Below, piece by piece: positions 1 through 5,762 of a stretch of 8,209 bases of DNA. Location: NCBI GenBank assembly GCA_002361875.1, contig DERX01000076.1, positions 12,304 to 20,512 on the forward strand. Reading direction: 5' to 3'. The translations under genes were made by a program, and so were the position numbers. Under the pieces are notes generated by a model. That model ran no database searches. It was not told the DNA's origin and worked only from the letters and a program-made list of their open reading frames with translations. Numbering within the stretch: the first letter of the stretch is position 1; the number at the start of each line of letters is the position of its first letter. This DNA is from Ruminococcaceae bacterium UBA3329 (lineage in GTDB: Bacteria; Bacillota; Clostridia; Oscillospirales; Acutalibacteraceae).

Positions 1-31
1 TCAAGTGCTCTGCCAACTGAGCTAGTGAATC
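1..31 (-). tRNA. tRNA, 5' part only (cut by the window edge; possibly tRNA-Lys)
   Basis: On the minus strand this reads as the first 31 nucleotides of a tRNA: a 7-nt acceptor 5' strand (GATTCAC), the U8-A9 pair of linker bases, a D arm with stem GCTC/GAGC around the loop AGTTGGCA, base A26, and the 5' strand of the anticodon stem (CTTGA). The window stops just before the anticodon loop, so the amino acid cannot be read. A CTTGA anticodon stem together with this D arm resembles clostridial tRNA-Lys(UUU), but that is recall, not proof. The gene lies 45 bp downstream of secG on the same strand and may begin a tRNA cluster beyond the edge. Confidence 0.88.
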
Positions 32-38
32 ATATTTA

Positions 39-53
39 CCGGCTGAAAGCCGG
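39..53 (-). other. hairpin between secG and the tRNA
   Basis: A perfect 6-bp stem, CCGGCT/AGCCGG, with a 3-nt loop. In the minus-strand transcript it ends 7 nt before the tRNA 5' end. It is followed by TAAATATG and not by a T-run, so it is a poor intrinsic terminator. It may instead shape the precursor for RNase P processing or protect the secG 3' end. The hairpin is seen directly; its role is inferred. Confidence 0.5.
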
Positions 54-75
54 ATTGTTATTAAATTTAGTTCGT

Positions 76-105
76 ATTATACGAAAAGCATTACAACAAC
101 GGCAA
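76..105 (-). promoter_or_regulatory. possible promoter for the tRNA, inside the 3' end of secG
   Basis: Minus-strand TTGCCG (100-105) lies 18 bp from a perfect TATAAT (76-81), which would start RNA near position 69, about 38 nt before the tRNA. The -10 sits in a perfect 7-1-7 palindrome (71-85) that also contains the secG TAA stop codon. The -35 matches consensus at 4 of 6 bases, so this is only a moderate candidate; cotranscription with secG is the alternative. Confidence 0.4.
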
Positions 106-325
106 CAAGAGCCAAAATGCAGAATGCCGCAACACAAATTTTGGTTACAAAATTCATTCTTGCTTCGTTCGTTTTGCCCTTATTTCTGCCGAAGAAAGAT
201 TCAGAAGAACCGCCGGAAATAGCACCGAGACCCTGTTCATTACCTTCCTGCTTCATAACAAGAACGATTATTACAATTGCCAAGAGTGTAAGAATAACGC
301 CGAAAACTATTTGTACAGGTGTCAT
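77..325 (-). CDS. secG: preprotein translocase subunit SecG
   Basis: Small integral membrane subunit of the SecYEG protein-conducting channel; in the known family it assists SecA-driven export and is not strictly essential. The 82-residue product fits the family: a first membrane span at about residues 3-23, a cytoplasmic loop with the characteristic glycine/serine stretch GLGAISGGSSESFFGRNKG (residues 32-50), and a second span at about 59-82 running to the C terminus. The ATG start at 325 is supported by GGAGG (334-338) eight bases upstream, and an extended -10 promoter lies just beyond. It stands alone between the repeat region and a tRNA. In many Firmicutes secG is followed by rnr and smpB, but here a tRNA follows at once, so that arrangement is broken. 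Identification is firm for such a small protein because both the topology and the loop motif are present. Confidence 0.93.
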   Translation of the reverse strand: MTPVQIVFGVILTLLAIVIIVLVMKQEGNEQGLGAISGGSSESFFGRNKGKTNEARMNFVTKICVAAFCILALVAVVVMLFV

Positions 326-333
326 TTCTCAAA

Positions 334-338
334 CCTCC
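334..338 (-). promoter_or_regulatory. ribosome binding site of secG
   Basis: Minus-strand GGAGG with an 8-nt spacer to the ATG. It fixes the secG start. Confidence 0.8.
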
Positions 339-364
339 AAACCTTACATTTTTAACGCCTTGAT

Positions 365-393
365 ATTCTATCACAGGTTTTCATAAAATGCAA
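365..393 (-). promoter_or_regulatory. sigma-A-type promoter of secG (extended -10)
   Basis: Minus-strand TTGCAT (388-393), a 17-bp spacer, then TAGAAT (365-370) preceded by TG one base upstream, which makes an extended -10. The start site would be near 358, leaving a leader of about 33 nt before the ATG. AT-rich sequence lies upstream of the -35. Spacing and both hexamers fit the vegetative consensus well. Confidence 0.75.
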
Positions 394-457
394 GTCTTTT
401 TTTAAAATTATTACTATTTTTTTATTATGAATATTTTTTCACTGTCTGTATATAATA

Positions 458-533
458 ATTCTGCAAACAGAATGTTCAGCGTGCGTTTGCCGAATCTGTT
501 TGTACCGACCTCGTTTTTGAGGTCGGTTTTTTT
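458..533 (+). ncRNA. candidate structured RNA or leader with competing hairpins, ending in a terminator
   Basis: On the plus strand the segment upstream of a strong terminator has overlapping complementary pieces that cannot all pair at once. ATTCTG (458-463) pairs with CAGAAT (468-473). CAAACAGA (464-471) pairs with TCTGTTTG (495-502). GCAAAC (463-468) also pairs with GTTTGC (485-490). A TATAAT at 451-456 could be a -10 box, but no good -35 is visible and the RNA would then start near 463, losing the first arm. No T-box, SAM, TPP or other riboswitch core was recognised. It could be a small RNA, an attenuator leader whose gene was displaced by the repeats that follow, or chance. Its existence as a transcript is inferred. 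Confidence 0.3.
505..533 (+). terminator. strong intrinsic terminator, plus strand
   Basis: A perfect 8-bp stem, CCGACCTC (505-512) and GAGGTCGG (519-526), with a 6-nt loop GTTTTT and seven T bases (527-533). No T-run follows on the minus strand, so it acts on plus-strand transcripts only. Every protein gene in the window is on the minus strand, so it must end an unannotated plus-strand RNA, such as the candidate just upstream. Confidence 0.85.
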
Positions 534-597
534 GATTTATGAGGAGATAATGAAAATATCATTAGTAATGTCTCGCCAAAATAAAAGTTTTTACACC

Positions 598-640
598 TCA
601 TCCACCGCTAATGCGGTCCCCCTTCCCCTCAAGGGGAAGG
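598..640 (+). repeat. GC-rich repeat unit A with two hairpins
   Basis: The unit begins CCTCATCC and carries hairpin ACCGC-TAAT-GCGGT (604-617), then a perfect 8-bp hairpin CCTTCCCC-TCAA-GGGGAAGG (621-640). Its plan, CCTCA then a small hairpin then a C-rich/G-rich hairpin, matches the unit at 818-863 in the same orientation. No T-run follows. It resembles REP/MITE-like intergenic units; the family name is not known to me. Confidence 0.6.
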
Positions 641-650
641 CATAAATAGG

Positions 651-750
651 CTTCCCCCGAGGGGTTGCGGGTGTCCGATGGACACCTCTGCGGAGCAGAA
701 GCACCGACGAAACCAGCAAGTGAAGGCACCGTTCCCTACAAAATTCTTGT
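651..750. repeat. hairpin-rich spacer between the repeat units
   Basis: This piece links the outer repeat units and holds short consecutive hairpins: CCCC-CGA-GGGG (654-664), GGTGTCC-GAT-GGACACC (670-686) and TCTGC-GGA-GCAGA (687-699). About 50 bp without clear structure follow. No open reading frame with a ribosome site is seen on either strand. The tight packing of hairpins suggests a mobile or palindromic repeat rather than a decayed gene. Confidence 0.45.
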
Positions 751-863
751 CGCCCCTTAAAGGGGAGATGTCAACAAAGTTGACAGAGGGGTTTATTAGT
801 AGTCAATAAGAAAAATTAACCCCTCAGTCTCGCTAACGCTCGACAGCTCCCCTTTCAGGGGCG
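751..863. repeat. large inverted repeat made of two facing repeat units (B and C)
   Basis: The left arm (751-793) and right arm (818-863) are related in inverted orientation. Matching blocks are CGCCCCT (751-757) with AGGGGCG (857-863), AAAGGGGAG (759-767) with CTCCCCTTT (847-855), TGTC (769-772) with GACA (842-845), and GAGGGGTT (786-793) with AACCCCTC (818-825). About 24 AT-rich bases separate the arms. Each arm also has its own small hairpins, such as TGTCAA-CAAAG-TTGACA (769-785) and CCCCT-TTC-AGGGG (849-861). A transcript through it would fold into a long imperfect stem. It lies beyond the 3' end of the ParC-like gene and could stabilise or end that mRNA, though no T-run is present. Confidence 0.65.
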
Positions 864-972
864 CCGAGGTTACGGCTTTGCACAGACACATTTATCTGTT
901 ACACGGACATTTCCCCTTGCAGTGGAATAACGTTGTCCCCTACTCATTGTTTTTTATAAAAACCACAAATTA
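864..972. other. intergenic tail after the ParC-like gene; no clear terminator
   Basis: Between the large inverted repeat and the ParC-like stop codon I see only weak structure: ACAGA/TCTGT (882-899) and an AT-only fold around the T-run and A-run near 947-962. Neither is a convincing intrinsic terminator for the leftward topoisomerase operon. The end of that transcript may rely on the repeat hairpins or on Rho. Confidence 0.4.
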
Positions 973-3216
973 TTATAATGTTAACTGTTCGCCTTGGTCT
1001 TCTGCGCTGAGGATTGCGCCGGCGCCGGGTAAATTCTTTGTGCGGTAGCGTGCGGCTTTAAAGAATCTGCCCTCCGTGTACTCAGTAACCTCTTCAACCC
1101 TATGGCCTTTTTTAAGCGTCATTACGCTGACGCCTTGACTGTCCTTAGTGGTCTTCGGCGAAATTGCACCCGAATTAAAGAGCAAATAGCGCCCTGCGGA
1201 CGAGCGGATTACAAACTCCTTATCCTCACTTACATAAACAGAGGAAACGAGCGGACTTTTATCAGAATAAGCCTTGATAAGCTTCTTTCTGTTTTGCTTT
1301 GTTTCATAGGCGCTCATATCAATTTTAGCTACCTTACCGTTTTGGAAGAAGAAAAGCATATATCCCTTATATTCTTTAAGGCACGCCATGGAAACGGCCG
1401 TTTCGCCCTCTTCCATTAAAAGCTTTGAGCCGACAAAATCGCCCAATGCGCTTGCCTTGGTGTCGTCAAAATCGGCGGCACGGGATTTGTAAACCTGACA
1501 TTTATTTGTAAAGAACAGCAATTCTGCGGCGTTTGTGCTTTCCAAGGAAGATACAATAATATCGCCCTCTTTGAGCTTATGCTCGCCGCTCATACGCAGT
1601 GACAAAGGCGTAATTTTCTTGAAATATCCCTCTTTGGTGAAGAAAAGATTTACGGGATAATCGGGCACTGCCTCCAGTTCTTCTGCATCATCCTCAATTT
1701 CCTCGGAATAGATAATCTCCGTACGTCTCGGCTTGTCGTATTTCTCCGCGACCTCTTTAAGCTCATTTACAATTATCTTCTTAACCCTTGCTTTTGACGA
1801 GAGAATATCCTCCATATCCTCAATATCTTTACGCAGTTGTTCAATGTCCGCCGTACGCTTGAGAATGTATTCACGGTTAAGGTGACGAAGCTTAATTTCC
1901 GCAACATAGTCAGCCTGAATTTTGTCAATGCCGAAGCCTATCATCAAGTTCGGCACAACCTCGGACTCTTCATCGGTTGAGCGGATTATTTTAATCGCTT
2001 TGTCAATATCAAGCAAGATTTTCTGCAATCCCTCGAGTAAATGAAGCTTGTCCTTGGCTTTCTGTAAATCGAAATATACTCTGCGGTTTACGCACTCGGT
2101 GCGGAATGCAATCCATTCAAGCAAAAGCTCACGGACGCCGAGTACTCGGGGCGTGCCTGCTATCAGAACATTAAAATTACAGCCGAATGAATCTTCAAGC
2201 GGAGTTGCCTTGTAAAGCTTTTTCATTAAAAGGTCAGGGTCTGTGCCACGCTTTAAGTCGATTGTAATTTTAAGACCCTTCTTGTCTGTTTCGTCACGGA
2301 TGTCGGAAATTTCCTTTACCTTGCCGCCCTTTGCAAGCTCGATTATCTTATCAATAATCGCTTCGCTCGTTGTGGTTGCAGGGATTTCATAGACATCTAT
2401 GCAATTATTTGATTTATCGTAATTGTATTTTGCTCTTATTTTAAAGCTGCCCCTGCCCGTGCGGTAGATTTCACGCATCAATTTTTCATCGTAAATTATC
2501 TGACCTCCGCCTATGAAATCGGGCGCTTTGAGCGTTTCCGTAATGTCAGCGTCATCATCTTTTATAAGGGCAATTGTTGTATTACAGATTTCGCCCAAAT
2601 TAAACGAGCAGATATTTGACGCCATACCTACGGCGATACCCATATTCGCATTAACGAGCACTGACGGAAAAGTCACGGGGAAAAGCGTCGGCTCTTCCAT
2701 TGTATTGTCATAGTTCGGGACAAAATCAACGGTATCCTTGTCAATATCTCTGAAAAGCTCTGCCGCAATGGGCGCAAGCTTTGCCTCGGTGTAACGGGAA
2801 GCGGCATACTGCATATTTTTTGAATAGGATTTACCGAAGTTGCCCTTCGACTCAACATAAGGGTGCAATAAGCTCTCGTTGCCGCGTGCTAAACGAATCA
2901 TTGTTTCGTAAATTGCGGCGTCGCCGTGAGGGTTCAACTGCATTGTTCGACCGACAATATTTGCACTCTTGATTGTTCCGCCGTTCAACAGCCCCATTTT
3001 ATACATAGTATAAAGCAGTTTTCTGTGCGACGGCTTAAACCCGTCAATTTCGGGAATTGCACGGGACATTATAACGCTCATGGCATAGGGCATATAGTTT
3101 ACTTCGAGCGTATCTATGATATTTTGACTTACAACCTCACCTGCACCAGAAATGTGAGCATTTACGCTCAATTCGTCGTCAGTATGGGTAATTTCGGTTT
3201 TCTTTTTCTTAGCCAT
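973..3216 (-). CDS. type IIA DNA topoisomerase subunit A, ParC/GyrA-like, divergent
   Basis: DNA-breaking and rejoining subunit of a type IIA topoisomerase, acting with the ParE-like protein encoded just upstream. The 747-residue protein opens with a lysine-rich tail, followed by the winged-helix and tower domains: YAMSVIMSRAIPEIDGFKPSHRKLLY at about residues 44-69 (cited only as a landmark by its ends), NPHGDAAIY (95-103), GNFG (125-128), and catalytic Tyr142 in RYTE, preceded by Arg141. A coiled-coil-like segment lies at about 450-495 and a beta-pinwheel C-terminal domain at about 518-720. No GyrA box (QRRGGKG-like) is found; RMSGEHKLKEG (541-551) lies where it would be, arguing against a true supercoiling gyrase. 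Two extra residues lie between GNFG and RYTE compared with E. coli GyrA. The positions matching GyrA Ser83 and Asp87 are Ala100 and Glu104. The ATG start is supported by AGAGG upstream. The best reading is a topoisomerase IV-like or third type IIA enzyme of Clostridia; the exact name is uncertain. Confidence 0.88.
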   Translation of the reverse strand: MAKKKKTEITHTDDELSVNAHISGAGEVVSQNIIDTLEVNYMPYAMSVIMSRAIPEIDGFKPSHRKLLYTMYKMGLLNGGTIKSANIVGRTMQLNPHGDAAIYETMIRLARGNESLLHPYVESKGNFGKSYSKNMQYAASRYTEAKLAPIAAELFRDIDKDTVDFVPNYDNTMEEPTLFPVTFPSVLVNANMGIAVGMASNICSFNLGEICNTTIALIKDDDADITETLKAPDFIGGGQIIYDEKLMREIYRTGRGSFKIRAKYNYDKSNNCIDVYEIPATTTSEAIIDKIIELAKGGKVKEISDIRDETDKKGLKITIDLKRGTDPDLLMKKLYKATPLEDSFGCNFNVLIAGTPRVLGVRELLLEWIAFRTECVNRRVYFDLQKAKDKLHLLEGLQKILLDIDKAIKIIRSTDEESEVVPNLMIGFGIDKIQADYVAEIKLRHLNREYILKRTADIEQLRKDIEDMEDILSSKARVKKIIVNELKEVAEKYDKPRRTEIIYSEEIEDDAEELEAVPDYPVNLFFTKEGYFKKITPLSLRMSGEHKLKEGDIIVSSLESTNAAELLFFTNKCQVYKSRAADFDDTKASALGDFVGSKLLMEEGETAVSMACLKEYKGYMLFFFQNGKVAKIDMSAYETKQNRKKLIKAYSDKSPLVSSVYVSEDKEFVIRSSAGRYLLFNSGAISPKTTKDSQGVSVMTLKKGHRVEEVTEYTEGRFFKAARYRTKNLPGAGAILSAEDQGEQLTL

Positions 3217-3224
3217 ATTACTAT

Positions 3225-3229
3225 CCTCT
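3225..3229 (-). promoter_or_regulatory. ribosome binding site of the ParC-like gene
   Basis: Minus-strand AGAGG, 8 nt before the ATG, sits within the 22-bp gap after the ParE-like stop codon. It supports this start and a shared mRNA. Confidence 0.65.
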
Positions 3230-3238
3230 ATCCTCGCC

Positions 3239-5224
3239 TTATGAAAGGTCTGTCATATCAATATACTGACTGCCGTTTGCCGCAATGTAATCTTTTCTGC
3301 CCTGAAGATTGTCGCCTAAAAGCAAATCAAATTTATCGGCTACTGCCTCGGGATTATAATCGGGTTCAACCTTAATAAGACGGCGCGTTTTCGGGTTCAT
3401 TGTGGTCATCCACATCATTTCGGGCTCGTTTTCACCGAGTCCCTTTGACCGCTGAATTGTATATTTTCTGTCGCCTATTTGGGCTAAAGCCTCCGCCTTT
3501 TCCTTTTCGGTGTAGCAGAACCAAGTTTCGTCTTTCGTACCTATTTCATAAAGGGGCGATTCGGCGATAAACACCTTGCCCTCACGGATTAGTGTGGGCA
3601 TCAGCCTGTAAATCATTGTAAGAATAAGCGTTCGTATCTGAAACCCGTCAACGTCGGCATCGGTACAGATTATAACCTTGCTCCAGCGAAGATTTTCAAG
3701 GCTGAACAGCGACAAATTTTTATTCGCCTTTGCATTTACCTCAACTCCGCAGCCGAGAACCTTGATTAAATCGGTTATGATTTCGGATTTGAAAATTTTC
3801 GGGTATTCAGCCTTTAAGCAGTTAAGAATTTTACCTCTTACGGGCATAATCGCCTGAAACGCCGAATCCCTTGCCTGCTTACAGGCGCCGAGAGCAGAAT
3901 CGCCCTCTACTATGAATATTTCTCTTTCATTAACGTCCTTTGAACGGCAGTCGACAAACTTTTCAATTCTGTCCGTCATACTGTTGCTTGACTGCAAGGT
4001 TTTCTTAATATTAAGCCTTGTGCTTTCGGCTCTTACTCTTGAGCGCATATTTATGAGCACCTGCTCGGCAATTTTATCTGCCTCGATTTTATTTTCAATA
4101 AAATAAACCTCTAAGCTGTGCTTTAAAAACTCGGTCATTGCCTCTTGAATGAATTTGTTTGTAATCGCTTTTTTCGTCTGATTTTCATAAGAGGTCTGTG
4201 TTGAGAACGAAGAAATTACAAGCACCAAGCAGTCGTCAACATCCTGAAATGTGATTTTGGAATCTGTTTTTAAATATTTGCTGTTTGCCTTAAGATAAGC
4301 GTCAATTTGTGACACAAATGCGCTTTTTACAGCCTTTTCGGGCGCTCCGCCGTGCTCCAAAAAGCTCGAATTGTGATAATACTCTTTAAACTGCACCTTA
4401 TTTGAAAAGCAAAGAGCTATATTCATTTTAACCTTGTAATCGGGCATATCCGCTCTGTCTCTGCCGCGGCGCTCCGCCTGCCAGAACTGAATCCCCGAAA
4501 AGGCATTGTCCCCGACTATCTCTTTAACATAATCGGTAATGCCGTCCTCATAGCAGTATTCGTATTTTTCAAATGAATTAGCGCCCACTTGGTCTTTAAG
4601 TATAAATTTAATGCCTGCATTTACAACTGACTGACGCTTAATTGTTTCTTTATAATATTCAAGCGGAATGTTAATGTCGGTGAATACCTTTAAATCGGGC
4701 TTCCAGCGGATTCGTGTGCCTGTATCTCTTTTATTATAATCTTCCCTTTGAAGTTTGCCGACAGGCTCGCCGCTTTTAAAATTCATTTTGTAGCATAAGC
4801 CGTTTTTATGAATTTCAGCCTCCATATATTCCGACGCATACTGCGTAGCGCAAAGTCCCAAGCCGTTAAGACCGAGGGAATACTCATATGTTCCGCCGTT
4901 GTTTGTATTGTATTTACTGCCGGCATACATTTCGCAGAACAGAAGCTCCCAGTTATAGCGGTTTTCTTTTTCGTTAAAGTCCATAGGCATACCTCTGCCG
5001 TGGTCAAGAACCTCAATTGAACCGTCAAGAAAGCGAGTAACGACAATCTCCTTGCCGAAGCCCTCTCTCGCCTCGTCTATTGAGTTTGAAAGTATCTCAA
5101 AGACTGCGTGCTCACAGCCCTCAATTCCGTCCGAGCCGAAAATAACCGCAGGTCTTTTACGGACACGGTCGGCGCCTTTTAATTGGGAAATGCTTTCTTC
5201 GGTATATTCTGCTTTTTTAGCCAT
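3239..5224 (-). CDS. type IIA DNA topoisomerase subunit B, ParE/GyrB-like, divergent
   Basis: ATPase and TOPRIM subunit that would pair with the ParC-like protein and drive strand passage. The 661 residues follow the family order. The GHKL ATPase has Glu43 as expected catalytic base and Asn47 in EILSNSIDEA, then Asp74 in DHGRGMP (74-80). The lid motif is SLGLNGLG (116-123) where gyrases have SGGLHGVG. The transducer domain keeps QTK with Lys351 as the switch lysine. TOPRIM has EGDSALG (440-446, usually EGDSAGG) and TDADVDG (521-527), so the metal ligands Glu440, Asp522 and Asp524 are intact. SKGLGENEP (593-601) matches the family's KGLGEMNP. RKRPAVIFG (22-30) replaces the usual RKRPGMYIG. All catalytic residues remain, so the enzyme should be active, but it is far from standard GyrB or ParE. 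ATG is supported by AAGGA 8 nt upstream. It is the first gene of a two-gene operon with its own promoter. Confidence 0.9.
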   Translation of the reverse strand: MAKKAEYTEESISQLKGADRVRKRPAVIFGSDGIEGCEHAVFEILSNSIDEAREGFGKEIVVTRFLDGSIEVLDHGRGMPMDFNEKENRYNWELLFCEMYAGSKYNTNNGGTYEYSLGLNGLGLCATQYASEYMEAEIHKNGLCYKMNFKSGEPVGKLQREDYNKRDTGTRIRWKPDLKVFTDINIPLEYYKETIKRQSVVNAGIKFILKDQVGANSFEKYEYCYEDGITDYVKEIVGDNAFSGIQFWQAERRGRDRADMPDYKVKMNIALCFSNKVQFKEYYHNSSFLEHGGAPEKAVKSAFVSQIDAYLKANSKYLKTDSKITFQDVDDCLVLVISSFSTQTSYENQTKKAITNKFIQEAMTEFLKHSLEVYFIENKIEADKIAEQVLINMRSRVRAESTRLNIKKTLQSSNSMTDRIEKFVDCRSKDVNEREIFIVEGDSALGACKQARDSAFQAIMPVRGKILNCLKAEYPKIFKSEIITDLIKVLGCGVEVNAKANKNLSLFSLENLRWSKVIICTDADVDGFQIRTLILTMIYRLMPTLIREGKVFIAESPLYEIGTKDETWFCYTEKEKAEALAQIGDRKYTIQRSKGLGENEPEMMWMTTMNPKTRRLIKVEPDYNPEAVADKFDLLLGDNLQGRKDYIAANGSQYIDMTDLS

Positions 5225-5230
5225 ATTTTA

Positions 5231-5238
5231 CATCCTTT
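5231..5238 (-). promoter_or_regulatory. ribosome binding site of the ParE-like gene
   Basis: Minus-strand AAGGA, contained in AAAGGATG here, leaves about 8 nt to the ATG at 5224. It is the only good site near this start. Confidence 0.6.
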
Positions 5239-5246
5239 TTTACAGT

Positions 5247-5292
5247 AAAAAAATTAAACCGCTTAATATTATACACTATATTTAGCGGTTTA
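5247..5292 (-). terminator. intrinsic terminator of the copper operon, with a promoter embedded in it
   Basis: In the minus-strand RNA, nine perfect outer pairs (5255-5263 with 5284-5292, core AAACCGCT/AGCGGTTT) continue after one mismatch into five more A-T pairs (5265-5269 with 5278-5282) around an 8-nt loop. Seven T bases follow at 5253-5247 after AA. The hairpin lies 55 bp after the DUF896 stop codon. Because the stem has a moderate G+C core and two A bases come before the T-run, it is a plausible terminator rather than a perfect one. It may also work as a DNA operator dyad. Confidence 0.6.
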
Positions 5293-5297
5293 GTCAA
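5268..5297 (-). promoter_or_regulatory. sigma-A-type promoter of the topoisomerase operon
   Basis: Minus-strand TTGACT (5292-5297), an 18-bp spacer, and a perfect TATAAT (5268-5273). RNA would start near 5261, inside the second arm of the inverted repeat, leaving a leader of about 37 nt before the ParE-like ATG. The dyad arms cover the spacer and the start site, so a bound protein would block polymerase. Confidence 0.75.
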
Positions 5298-5346
5298 GGT
5301 TGTTAGGGTAACTCTGCCCCAAATATTCGATTGTTCGGTTGCTTGA

Positions 5347-5553
5347 TTATTTTTTCCTGCGTTCGACTTTTTTCTTATTGCCTTTTTCGTCAACTATATA
5401 TGTATTTTCAAGCTGACCTACAAGGCTTCTTTTAAAGCTGTCGATATATTCACGGCGAAGAACTGCTTGCTCCTCTTTTTCTTCGGGCGTCAGCTCTTCT
5501 GTCCGTGATTTTCTCGCAAGAAAGTTTATTCTGTCGATTTTGCTCTGCTCCAT
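5347..5553 (-). CDS. DUF896 (YnzC-like) small cytoplasmic protein
   Basis: A 68-residue, highly charged protein with no membrane span. It matches the small DUF896 family typified by Bacillus subtilis YnzC: an N-terminal helical hairpin with KIDRINFLARKSRTEELT (residues 5-22) followed by EEKEEQAVLRREYIDSFKRSL (24-44, given by its ends only), then a basic tail ending in KKKVERRKK. The family has no established biochemical role that I can name with confidence. It overlaps copZ by one base in a TAATG junction and has only a weak ribosome site (GGGA about 8 nt upstream), so translation is probably coupled to copZ. It is the last gene of the copper operon, and a terminator-like hairpin follows. Membership of the operon does not show a copper function: it contains no Cys, and no His or Met metal motif. 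Confidence 0.85.
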   Translation of the reverse strand: MEQSKIDRINFLARKSRTEELTPEEKEEQAVLRREYIDSFKRSLVGQLENTYIVDEKGNKKKVERRKK

Positions 5554-5762
5554 TATTCAATTCCCACTACATCAAAGCCTGTATCGTCAACTGTTTCTCT
5601 TATAACATCATCGGAGACATCCTTTGAAAGAGTAAGAACAGCGGTTTTGTTTTCAAGGCTCATTTCAGCATTTTCAACGCCGTCAAGCCCCATAAGAGCA
5701 GCCGCAACACGTGATGTGCAGTGTCCGCATGACATACCTTCGATTTTAACTGTTTTAATCAT
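5553..5762 (-). CDS. copZ: copper chaperone CopZ-like (heavy-metal-associated domain)
   Basis: A 69-residue soluble protein made of a single HMA ferredoxin-like domain. It binds one Cu(I) and passes it to the P-type ATPase CopA. The binding loop GMSCGHC (residues 9-15) supplies Cys12 and Cys15, with a His between them as in many bacterial CopZ proteins. The length equals the usual 66-72 residues. The start ATG overlaps the copA stop as ATGA, yet it has its own strong ribosome site AAGGAG 9 nt upstream inside the end of copA, so it can be made in excess over the pump. A mercury-binding MerP-like role is less likely because there is no signal peptide and the neighbour is a copper-type ATPase. 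Confidence 0.9.
   Translation of the reverse strand: MIKTVKIEGMSCGHCTSRVAAALMGLDGVENAEMSLENKTAVLTLSKDVSDDVIRETVDDTGFDVVGIE

Noticed and set aside
117..386. Plus-strand 89-codon frame antisense to secG
   Set aside because: It is the complement of a clear secG gene, without a ribosome site or recognisable domain.
550..645. 31-codon plus-strand frame with GAGGAG upstream
   Set aside because: The last third is translated from repeat unit A and ends within it, the ribosome site is very close to the ATG, and no protein family is recognisable. Mentioned only as part of the RNA finding.
598..863. CRISPR array
   Set aside because: Units are palindromic, differ in sequence and orientation, and lack identical repeats with regular unique spacers; no cas gene is nearby.
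940..972. Intrinsic terminator directly after the ParC-like gene
   Set aside because: Only an all-AT fold with no G+C stem and no T-run in the right place.
1102..1419. Plus-strand 105-codon frame opposite the ParC-like gene
   Set aside because: Antisense to conserved coding sequence; no motif or translation signal.
973..5224. Naming the pair gyrB-gyrA
   Set aside because: No GyrA box is present in the C-terminal pinwheel, and the ATP-lid and TOPRIM motifs differ from those of gyrase. parE/parC names were also withheld because the subfamily is uncertain.
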